Part shown: positions 57,347 through 64,000 of the stretch, piece by piece
Numbering within the stretch: the stretch's first letter is position 1
Layout: every line of letters starts with the position of its first letter
Assembly (NCBI RefSeq): GCF_039710355.1
Contig: NZ_JBDKWZ010000002.1
Span: 1 to 64,000 of the forward strand
Direction: 5' to 3'
DNA length: 64,000 nucleotides
Origin: Rapidithrix thailandica
GTDB lineage: Bacteria; Bacteroidota; Bacteroidia; Cytophagales; Flammeovirgaceae
Position numbers and translations under genes: made by a program
Notes under the pieces: generated by a model
What the model saw: only the letters and a program-made list of their open reading frames with translations
Told to the model about the DNA's origin: nothing
Database searches by the model: none

Positions 57347-58516
57347 ATGATGCAAAAGACTCCTAGTGCTCCACCAGAAGTGAATCAAAAAAAGGACTTG
57401 ATAGAAGTTGTAAAAGTATTTTCCAAATTAGGCCTCTTCGCTTTTGGCGGTCCTGCGGTTCATATTGCCATGATGGAAAAAGAAATAGTGACCAAAAGAA
57501 GATGGATGGACAGACAGCATTTTCTGGACTTGGTAGGGGCGACCAATTTAATTCCCGGGCCGAATTCTACGGAGATGACGATGCATTGCGGGCATGAAAG
57601 AGCGGGATGGAAAGGCTTATTTTTGGCCGGCATCTCTTTTATCCTTCCCGCGGCCATTTCCACCGGCATATTAGCGTGGCTGTATGTAGAGTATGGCAAA
57701 GTGCCTGCGATTGAGCCCTTTCTATACGGTATTAAACCTGCTGTGATTGCGATTATCTTAAGCGCTATCATTAAGCTGGGGAAGAAAGCATTGAAAAACT
57801 GGCAACTTGGTGTGATAGGCGGATTGGTGATCGTTGCGTCTTTGATGGGTGTCAATGAGGTTGTTGGTATACTTGGCGCGGGTATGATCGGCTTGTTATG
57901 GTTTGGAATAATAAATCACCGCAACGGTAAGGCATTACATTCCCTTACTCCTTTACTTCTATTGAATTTAGGAACTACATTGTTGGGGCCTGTTTCCAAT
58001 ACCAAACTGTTTCTGGTCTTTTTGAAAATCGGGGCCGTGTTGTTTGGGAGTGGTTATGTGTTGGTGGCCTATCTTGACGGAGAGTTGGTGGAAGGCCTAG
58101 GCTGGCTGACCAAACAAGAGTTGTTGGACGCCATTGCTATCGGGCAATTTACTCCGGGTCCGGTATTGTCAACGGCCACTTTTATCGGGTATCAGATCAA
58201 TGGTTTTTGGGGGGCAATAGCAGCAACCTCGGGGATTTTCTTACCCTCTTTTTTATTCGTTTTACTATTAAATCCTCTCGTTCCAAAACTTCGGAAGTCC
58301 TCGTTGGCCGGTGGTTTTTTGGATGCCGTCAATATCGGTGCTGTTGGCATTATGGCGGCCGTAACCTTTCACCTTTGTCAGGAGGTGTTAATCGATGGAA
58401 AGGCTTGGGCAATCGCTGTATTAAGTACTGTGATCACTTTTGCCTTTACCAAAGTGAGCCCCATCTGGATTGTGGTGGGTGGAGCTTTATTGGGTTATCT
58501 GTTGACCTTTGTTTAA
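57347..58516 (+). CDS. chrA: Chromate transporter, ChrA family
   Basis: 389-residue inner-membrane protein with ~10-12 hydrophobic segments in two homologous halves. The first half has FGGPAVHIAMM and LIPGPNSTEMT; the second has FGSGYVLVAYLDGE and QFTPGPVLSTATF. These paired motifs mark the long (two-domain) CHR superfamily, chromate/sulfate antiporters. It is followed by a strong terminator and preceded by an AraC-type regulator. Confidence 0.92.
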   Translation: MMQKTPSAPPEVNQKKDLIEVVKVFSKLGLFAFGGPAVHIAMMEKEIVTKRRWMDRQHFLDLVGATNLIPGPNSTEMTMHCGHERAGWKGLFLAGISFILPAAISTGILAWLYVEYGKVPAIEPFLYGIKPAVIAIILSAIIKLGKKALKNWQLGVIGGLVIVASLMGVNEVVGILGAGMIGLLWFGIINHRNGKALHSLTPLLLLNLGTTLLGPVSNTKLFLVFLKIGAVLFGSGYVLVAYLDGELVEGLGWLTKQELLDAIAIGQFTPGPVLSTATFIGYQINGFWGAIAATSGIFLPSFLFVLLLNPLVPKLRKSSLAGGFLDAVNIGAVGIMAAVTFHLCQEVLIDGKAWAIAVLSTVITFAFTKVSPIWIVVGGALLGYLLTFV

Positions 58517-58541
58517 TTACCTCCCCAAAGGACAATTCCTT

Positions 58542-58582
58542 AAGAAATGCAGATTTCCTTATGCGGTCTGCATTTCTTTTAT
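58542..58582. terminator. Convergent terminator after chrA
   Basis: A 12-bp perfect stem AAGAAATGCAGA/TCTGCATTTCTT (58542-58553, 58567-58578) with a 13-nt loop and T tail. It lies between chrA and the convergent TPR gene. Confidence 0.85.
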
Positions 58583-58608
58583 TCCGTAATCCGGGTTTGG
58601 GAACGGTT

Positions 58609-60849
58609 TTATTCGTCCAGATAGTAATTACAATATTCTTCAATCATCTTATCGGCTTCCTCATTTCCCATTTCCTGGGCTTTCTTAAAATCACGACAGC
58701 CATCGTGTTTGTTATGGAGGGCAATTTTGGCCGTTCCCCTTTCCAAATAGATTTGTGCATCGTTTGGATGAAAGTTGATGGAAGAGGAGTAATCTTCAAT
58801 GGCTTCGGTGTATTGAGACAAGTTCATATAGGAGCGGGCTCTGTAATCGAAGTAGCTGGCTTCCCGGGGATTTTGCTCTATCGCTTGCGAGAAGTAACGT
58901 ATGCCCATAGCATAGTCTTCCTGGTAGTAATGGCATAGCCCGATGGTATAATGCAGCTTTCCACTTTGGGGATTAGTCACGTTCATGGCCTGGGTATAAG
59001 CTTCCTTGGCCGCTTCGTATTTTTTTAATTCGAATAATGCATCGCCTAAGTTTTGGGCTTTGATATAATCGCTTGAATCTTTGGAGAAGGCGTAGGCAAA
59101 ATCTTGTTGGGCTAATGCAAAATTTCCCAAAGCATAGTAAGTAACTCCCCTGTAATTGTATAGGTCGGAGTCTTCATTTCCCAATTCTATGGCTTGGTTA
59201 TAATAAGTTAAGGCCTCTTCGTATTGGGCTAATTCGGCCAGTGTTACCGCCTTGTCAACGTAAAACTGCGTATTGTTGCTGTCCAGCACAATCAACCTGG
59301 AAAAATCATGATTGGCTTTTTCATACTCTTTCATTTCAAAATGCGTGTACGCCCGGTTGGTGATTCCATCGATATGGTTGCTGTCTAAGGCGATGACTTT
59401 TGAGAAATCGACCAAGGCATTTTCAAGATCCTTCAGTTGATATTTGGCCAGCCCTCTGCGGTTTAAAGCATCGGCCTCCAAGGGGTTTCTTTCCAGGCAT
59501 TGTGTGTAATCACTGATCGCACCGTAATAATCTTTTACTTCGTATTTGGCCATGCCCCGGTTGAGGTAGTAATTGGCTGCTTCCGGTTGTATCCGGATGG
59601 CTTGGGTAAATTCACTAATCGCTTTTTCAAATTTTTGATTTTCATAATGTTGAATTCCTTTTTCATTATGGACTTCACTTTCGCTGACGATTCTGTGGCG
59701 TTTGTGTTGTAGATGACCGGGAATCTTAAAAAGCGTAGTATCAACTTCCGGTTTAAAGTCAAAATGATTTAAAATAATCAAATTATGAGCGTTCAAACCG
59801 ATTTCTTGTTTACGAAATGGGATGGTTCCTCCGGGTGTTTCTTGGAAACCTGAATAAAGTATCATCTTGTAATTATGATCCTTTCTTCGAAGTTGAAATG
59901 TATTTTTGTCGAGATACAAAGCCTTTATGGTATCTTCCTTCTGAAAAACCAACTTATAACAGTCTGATGAATCCATATGGGCATTTTCTATTTTGATACA
60001 GGTGAATCCGTTTTTGAGCTGCCATGCAAGTTGATTTTGAAGATAGTTGAATGTGGATAATTCCGAAAGGGCTACTTCATATTCCAATAACTCCCCTTTG
60101 ATAGGTTCATATTTCCACTCTTCAGAGCCAACCCTTCCCAATAATACATCTTGCCCCTGGTATTTGATTTTGACAAATTGCCGGTTGTCATTTGTGGCTA
60201 CCAAGGAAATAGGCAGTTTCATGTCTTTGATAAAGGTGCTGCCACTGGCTTCCAGTACTTTGTAGCGTGGAGTATCCGGAAAGTACAACTCTTTGTATTT
60301 CTTATGAATATCTTCAAAACGCAGCGTTTCACTCACCGGGGAAAAGGTAGTTGTTCCGTACCGTTGTATATTGTCGAAAATTTTTTGTTTGAAGGCTGAG
60401 GCTTTGCTTTCCGGTAATTCCTTCTTAAGGGTCAGGGAAAGTTTTGCAGTACTTACACGGGCGTTGATAAAAGAACCCGTAAGCCTTTTTTTAGAAGAAT
60501 TGTCTAAGGTAAATACATATTTGCCGGATAAATCCCTTTCGTAGCCTTGAAGTAATTTTGTTTCCCGGAGCGTTAACGTATCGTTTTTGAGTTCCCCTTC
60601 AATAAGTGTTTTGCTGTTAAAGTAATCCGACCAGATAAAGGCCCCCTTCACTTTGTTGTGCGCTACTTTTCGGAGAACCAGTACCGTTAGCATAGGATCC
60701 GTGGAATTTTCCATATCATAATATCCGTACCATTCGCCATGAAAGTCGTCCGCAGTCAATGCACTGTTTATATTTTGGGAAAAGGTGCACAAAGGAAGAT
60801 ATAAAAGAATGAATAGGCCTTTGAGTTTTACGTTGATATTACTCCACAT
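58609..60849 (-). CDS. Secreted TPR-repeat protein
   Basis: 746 residues. A signal peptide (LKGLFILLYLPLCTFSQ) precedes a beta-rich N-terminal region (~25-400) with no clear family. From ~405 to 735 about ten tetratricopeptide units follow, of the form AISDYTQCLERNPLEADALNR and AISEFTQAIRIQPEAANYYL. Probably a periplasmic scaffold for protein contacts; no enzyme motif is seen. It is a single gene with a terminator at its 3' end. Confidence 0.88.
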   Translation of the reverse strand: MWSNINVKLKGLFILLYLPLCTFSQNINSALTADDFHGEWYGYYDMENSTDPMLTVLVLRKVAHNKVKGAFIWSDYFNSKTLIEGELKNDTLTLRETKLLQGYERDLSGKYVFTLDNSSKKRLTGSFINARVSTAKLSLTLKKELPESKASAFKQKIFDNIQRYGTTTFSPVSETLRFEDIHKKYKELYFPDTPRYKVLEASGSTFIKDMKLPISLVATNDNRQFVKIKYQGQDVLLGRVGSEEWKYEPIKGELLEYEVALSELSTFNYLQNQLAWQLKNGFTCIKIENAHMDSSDCYKLVFQKEDTIKALYLDKNTFQLRRKDHNYKMILYSGFQETPGGTIPFRKQEIGLNAHNLIILNHFDFKPEVDTTLFKIPGHLQHKRHRIVSESEVHNEKGIQHYENQKFEKAISEFTQAIRIQPEAANYYLNRGMAKYEVKDYYGAISDYTQCLERNPLEADALNRRGLAKYQLKDLENALVDFSKVIALDSNHIDGITNRAYTHFEMKEYEKANHDFSRLIVLDSNNTQFYVDKAVTLAELAQYEEALTYYNQAIELGNEDSDLYNYRGVTYYALGNFALAQQDFAYAFSKDSSDYIKAQNLGDALFELKKYEAAKEAYTQAMNVTNPQSGKLHYTIGLCHYYQEDYAMGIRYFSQAIEQNPREASYFDYRARSYMNLSQYTEAIEDYSSSINFHPNDAQIYLERGTAKIALHNKHDGCRDFKKAQEMGNEEADKMIEEYCNYYLDE

Positions 60850-61175
60850 ATCTGATTTGAATTTTTTGTATAGGCAAATTTAAAGAATTCCGGAATGACT
60901 ATCTCTTTGCAGTGATTTATCCGCTTTTTAGAAGTAGCAAAATTGAACATTATTGAGAATTTTCTATTCATAGAATACCCTTGCCAATAGGCTCCGGACC
61001 TCCTTCTTATTAACCGGGAAGAAGAAGCTTTGTTTACTGTTGGACATAAGTGATGAAGCAAGACTTCACAAGCGTATATTCACTTGTAAGAACCTTGTAT
61101 GAACATAAGCCTTCTTTTGGGTTAATAACCCGTTTTAAAAGGGGGATTTAACACTTCTTTATATTACTTTGTACT
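60850..61175. other. Divergent intergenic region
   Basis: 326 bp between the TPR gene and the endonuclease V gene, which are transcribed away from each other. Promoters for both should lie here. I find no RNA gene, repeat or firm promoter match. Confidence 0.45.
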
Positions 61176-61907
61176 ATGAAAAAAAATACATTTGACTATC
61201 AAAAATGGCAAAATGAAAGGAAATACTTTCAACAAGAAGGGGTGAAGAAAGAGGAGCTGGAGCTCGAACCGTTTTTCAACATACAAGAAGATATTAAAAA
61301 ACAAATCCTTACGGAAGGAGATCCTTCCAGTGAAGTGAAATTTATTGCGGGAGTAGACGTAGCGTATAATGAAGTTGCACAACGTGTGGTAGCAGGCCTG
61401 GCAATATTGGATGCCATTACCCTGGAATGTGTCGAAACCGCTATTTGTGAAGACAGGATCTGTTTTCCCTATATTCCCGGGCTCTTTTCTTTTAGGGAAA
61501 TTCCTCCGATACTGAAGGCATTTGAAAAGCTTAGAATTCAACCGGACTTGATAGTTTGTGACGGGCAGGGGATGGCGCATCCCAAAGGAGTGGGTATGGC
61601 CTGCCATCTGGGAATCGAATTGCAGATACCGAGTATCGGATGTGCCAAAAGCCGCTTGATCGGGGAGTTTGAAGCACCGGGCGAAGAAAGAGGGGCTAGT
61701 ACTCCTTTGCTTTTTGAAGGGCAGGAAGTGGGAAAGGTCGTAAGGACTCAAACAGAAGTGAAACCTGTTTTTGTTTCTGTCGGGCATATGATTTCTCTGG
61801 AAACGGCTTGCCAATGGGTGTTGCGTTTATCTCCCAACTACCGTTTGCCTGAAACAACCCGTGCCGCTGATCATTTGGTAAATCAAACGATGAAGCAACT
61901 TTTCTAA
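61176..61907 (+). CDS. nfi: Endonuclease V (deoxyinosine 3' endonuclease)
   Basis: DNA repair nuclease that nicks near deoxyinosine. 243 residues. Conserved motifs: GVDVAY (metal-binding Asp), PYIPGLFSFRE (wedge and catalytic Glu), DLIVCDGQGMAHPKGVGMACHLG (catalytic Asp and loop) and GCAKSRLIGE. All expected catalytic positions are present. It starts with a normal ATG in the divergent gap after the TPR gene. Confidence 0.94.
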   Translation: MKKNTFDYQKWQNERKYFQQEGVKKEELELEPFFNIQEDIKKQILTEGDPSSEVKFIAGVDVAYNEVAQRVVAGLAILDAITLECVETAICEDRICFPYIPGLFSFREIPPILKAFEKLRIQPDLIVCDGQGMAHPKGVGMACHLGIELQIPSIGCAKSRLIGEFEAPGEERGASTPLLFEGQEVGKVVRTQTEVKPVFVSVGHMISLETACQWVLRLSPNYRLPETTRAADHLVNQTMKQLF

Positions 61908-62055
61908 AAAACCGGAGAAGACAGTTTGTTTTTTCTTTAAAAGGACAGGCTAGTGTGGGGCGGCAATGAGAAATTTGCCAAAAGCTAATCAAAGTCCTTT
62001 TTGCCAAAGACTGACCGGTATATCTTCGGGCGTATGATCTAAAACCGGAGAAAAG

Positions 62056-62694
62056 ATGCAACAAAACACCTATTCTGTTAAACAAGAACTGGCCAATAGT
62101 TTGACCCATGGCTTGGGTTTGTTATTAATTTTGGGCAGTATGCCTGTGCTGTTTCACTTGGCTATGAGGGCTTCACTAGGGCTCTCCCAATGGCTTGCCT
62201 TGGTGGTTTACGAACTGTCCTTATTAATGGTGTATACCAGTTCTACTTTGTACCATGCTGTCCGGAAGGAAAAAGTGAAGAAGGGTTTAAAAATTTGGGA
62301 CCATATCAGTATTTATTTTTTGATTGCCGGGACCACTACCTTTTTTGTGATTCAATATATTCAACCGCCTGTATCGGTGTATTTTCTATGGGTGCAATGG
62401 ATATTGGTGATTGCCGGAATGGTTTTCAAACTGTTTTATACAGGAAAGTTCCGGGTGCTTTCTACATGCCTGTATTTGGGGCTTGGGTTATCATCATTGG
62501 GAATCATTCGAAGTTTGTGGGAAAGTATGCCGGCCGATATATTTATTGGAGCAATGGCCGGGGCGGGCTTTTACTGTGCCGGGGTGGTGTTTTATCTTTG
62601 GCAACGCTTGTATTACCACCACGCCATTTGGCATTTATTTGTATTGGCCGGTAGCCTATGTCATTTTTTAGCGGTTTGGGTCAGTTTGGTATAA
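62056..62694 (+). CDS. Hemolysin III family (PAQR-type) membrane protein
   Basis: 212 residues with seven predicted membrane helices. ELANSLTHGLGLLLILG with its early His, STLYHAV, WDHISIYFLIAG and the late HAIWHLFVLAGSLCHFLAV are the His/Asp/Ser motifs of the hemolysin III/PAQR family, whose members bind a metal in the membrane. Despite the family name, hemolysis is not implied. It lies 148 bp after endonuclease V on the same strand. Confidence 0.92.
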   Translation: MQQNTYSVKQELANSLTHGLGLLLILGSMPVLFHLAMRASLGLSQWLALVVYELSLLMVYTSSTLYHAVRKEKVKKGLKIWDHISIYFLIAGTTTFFVIQYIQPPVSVYFLWVQWILVIAGMVFKLFYTGKFRVLSTCLYLGLGLSSLGIIRSLWESMPADIFIGAMAGAGFYCAGVVFYLWQRLYYHHAIWHLFVLAGSLCHFLAVWVSLV

Positions 62695-62778
62695 TGGGCA
62701 TCGCAGGTGTCTTCCGTGAAACTGAAGCCTTCTATTGAAAGAAGTACTTTGGCAAAGGCGAACCATAATTTAGAAATC

Positions 62779-63234
62779 ATGAAGTTTGTATTTTATTGGC
62801 TTATCCTAAGTTTGGGAACAGCTTGCTCATCGGATAAAAGTTTAACTACCGATACATCGAGTGATGTGTTTGATAGCCAGTAGGAAAAGCTTTCCTTTTT
62901 AAAGGAATACCTGAAGGTGTGCTCTCCGGTAAAGGAAGTCAAATACAAAATTTGGTATCAGGATAATGACAATGGCTGGGTGCCCGGTCCTTCAGATTAC
63001 CGGATGAAAATAGCCTTAAAAACCGATGCGAAAAACTTAAATCAATGGGTGCAAAATGAATCAAAGTCAGATACGGTAGTGAGTCTGGAGTTATGGGAGA
63101 GTTTACAACTCCACCCACAAGACTGGCCCCTCATGACTTCCCGGGAAGTATATCTCCGGCCGGGGCAAGTAAAAGTCCTGTTTAGAGAGCAAGGTATTCT
63201 GTTACTTTATTATACTTCAGAAGTTTTCCACTGA
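62779..63234 (+). pseudogene. Lipoprotein gene interrupted by in-frame TAG
   Basis: An ATG at 62779 opens a lipoprotein-like start (FYWLILSLGTACSSDK) and runs 34 codons to a TAG at 62881-62883. The same frame then continues without further stop for 116 codons to 63234 (LSFLKEYLKVCSPVKEV, later LYLRPGQVKVLF-like strands). Restoring the amber codon gives one 150-residue lipoprotein, of no family I know. Either a recent nonsense mutation, a sequencing error, or readthrough. Confidence 0.7.
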
Positions 63235-63446
63235 TGTGATTCCGATCCTTGCAATGGCTTGGGGTATTTTAGATAGGGAAGAGTTTAACTATTGACATTT
63301 ATTGGAAATGACCGGGATTTTTACCGATCAATAAATGAAAAAAAGTTGGTCATTTTGCCTGCGTATTTTTTGAAATTATTTAATACTCACCGTCAGGTAA
63401 TTGAATAGTAGGAACAACTACCTTTATATCTGTAATAATAATAGGA

Positions 63447-63478
63447 TTTGAGAAGTTTAATAGAGTATGTATACTTTG
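63447..63478 (+). promoter_or_regulatory. Possible Bacteroidota-type promoter
   Basis: TTTG (63447-63450), 19 bp, then TATACTTTG (63470-63478), close to the TTTG/TAnnTTTG promoter of this phylum but with one extra base in the -7 box. It is 24 bp before the ATG at 63502. Confidence 0.3.
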
Positions 63479-63501
63479 TTAAACCTGATTAAATAATTGC
63501 T

Positions 63502-63822
63502 ATGGCCGCTATTAAAGGAATTGAGGATCTGTCCACTCAAGAAATCAATCGTGAATTGGAACACGGAGCTAAATTTGTTGTGTATCAATATACGATTTCC
63601 ATCATCATTATGACGTTCAGAAGGTCTTCGGACATCTATTTTATCCGGTCCGGTGAGTCCGGAATCAGTCAAGGATTGGGTTTTTCTCTACTTAGCTTTT
63701 TTCTGGGATGGTGGGGCATTCCTTGGGGACCTATTTATACCATTGGTAGTTTGATCAAGAACTTTCAAGGAGGAAAAGACGTAACCGCAGAAGTTTTACA
63801 ATCGGTCAATCAGGCAGTATAG
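63502..63822 (+). CDS. Conserved small protein of unknown function
   Basis: 106 residues. FVVYQYTISIIIMTFRRSSDIYFIR and FFLGWWGIPWGPIYTIGSL give it one or two hydrophobic stretches, and a cytosolic or membrane-attached role is possible. I have the impression of a widely conserved bacterial hypothetical family with the same FVV/QYxISI and GWWGxPWGP pattern, but no function is known to me. It is followed by a strong terminator. Confidence 0.75.
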   Translation: MAAIKGIEDLSTQEINRELEHGAKFVVYQYTISIIIMTFRRSSDIYFIRSGESGISQGLGFSLLSFFLGWWGIPWGPIYTIGSLIKNFQGGKDVTAEVLQSVNQAV

Positions 63823-63845
63823 GTCTATTTCCCTGCAAGCTCCAC

Positions 63846-63890
63846 AAATACAGAGAGGTACTGAAATGCGGCACCTCTCTGTATTTTTTT
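63846..63890 (+). terminator. Strong rho-independent terminator
   Basis: A 14-bp perfect stem AAATACAGAGAGGT/ACCTCTCTGTATTT (63846-63859, 63873-63886) followed by TTTT, 24 bp after the preceding stop. Confidence 0.9.
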
Positions 63891-63914
63891 ATACTCAATA
63901 TTAATACCATAACA

Positions 63915-64000
63915 ATGTATACATTTAGGTTATCAAAATGGATGAACAGGAGAGAAGCAGTACTTCCGGAACGTGAAGAATGGCTTATATTTATTTTGAA
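63915..64000 (+). CDS. Possible 5' end of a gene, cut by the window
   Basis: An ATG opens a frame of 28 codons (MYTFRLSKWMNRREAVLPER...) that stays open to the window end. No family can be seen in so short a piece. Confidence 0.3.
   Translation, partial: MYTFRLSKWMNRREAVLPEREEWLIFIL

Noticed and set aside
58207..58938. 243-codon + frame after chrA
   Set aside because: Overlaps the chrA end in another frame and the antisense of the TPR gene, and reads through a strong terminator.
61164..61814. 216-codon minus-strand frame
   Set aside because: Antisense to endonuclease V, whose motifs are complete; no family features in the minus frame.

Overview
The window is about 64 kb of low-GC DNA that reads as a member of the Bacteroidota. 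The signs are LytS/LytTR two-component genes with a Reg_prop-type sensor, lipoproteins, no obvious Shine-Dalgarno sites, and a CRISPR and housekeeping gene set typical of that phylum. I cannot name the genus. I see no rRNA or tRNA gene.

Region 1 (1-21.8 kb) is the 3' part of a trans-AT PKS/NRPS cluster, all on the + strand. A PKS protein, cut at its 5' end by the window edge (KS-DH-KR-ACP-KS-ACP, no AT), feeds an NRPS arranged Cy-Cy-A(Thr code)-PCP-PCP-Ox-Ox-C. Next come an EctB-type diaminobutyrate aminotransferase and a terminal NRPS protein (half C-A-PCP-thioester reductase). A DAHP synthase without a chorismate mutase domain and an Sfp-type phosphopantetheinyl transferase follow. Read together, the predicted product is a polyketide carrying one or two methyloxazoles, joined to 2,4-diaminobutyrate and released reductively, perhaps closing to an amino-pyrroline. 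This is inference.

Region 2 (21.9-32.8 kb) holds ordinary and hypothetical genes: a secreted retropepsin-like protease, a lipoprotein archaemetzincin, a DinB-like protein, several membrane or unknown proteins, a LytS-type sensor kinase with its LytTR regulator, and a cadherin-repeat lipoprotein. Two related short elements with terminal inverted repeats (a MITE and an internally deleted copy) lie just upstream of start codons at 20.0 and 25.1 kb.

Region 3 (33.2-47.8 kb) is a complete type III-B CRISPR-Cas locus in unusual form: cas6, cmr1, an AAA ATPase + HNH nuclease pair resembling Septu (PtuAB), cmr2 (cyclase motif kept, HD domain absent), cmr3, a CARF-wHTH-PD-(D/E)XK effector, cmr4, cmr5, cmr6, csx20, then cas1, a DUF3761-like membrane protein, cas2, and an array of 8 identical 37-bp repeats. 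Tight spacing suggests that the embedded ATPase/HNH pair is co-transcribed with the Cmr complex. This is the best candidate for an undescribed system in the window.

Region 4 (47.9-64 kb) carries a SUKH-like protein, a secreted hypothetical protein, a decayed gene, a LysR/rhodanese/PLP-decarboxylase group, a GlxA-type regulator, a VOC protein, and a ~95-bp tandem repeat array of nearly nine units. It continues with an AraC regulator, a chromate transporter, a TPR protein, endonuclease V, a hemolysin III-family protein, a lipoprotein gene split by an in-frame amber codon, and a conserved small protein.
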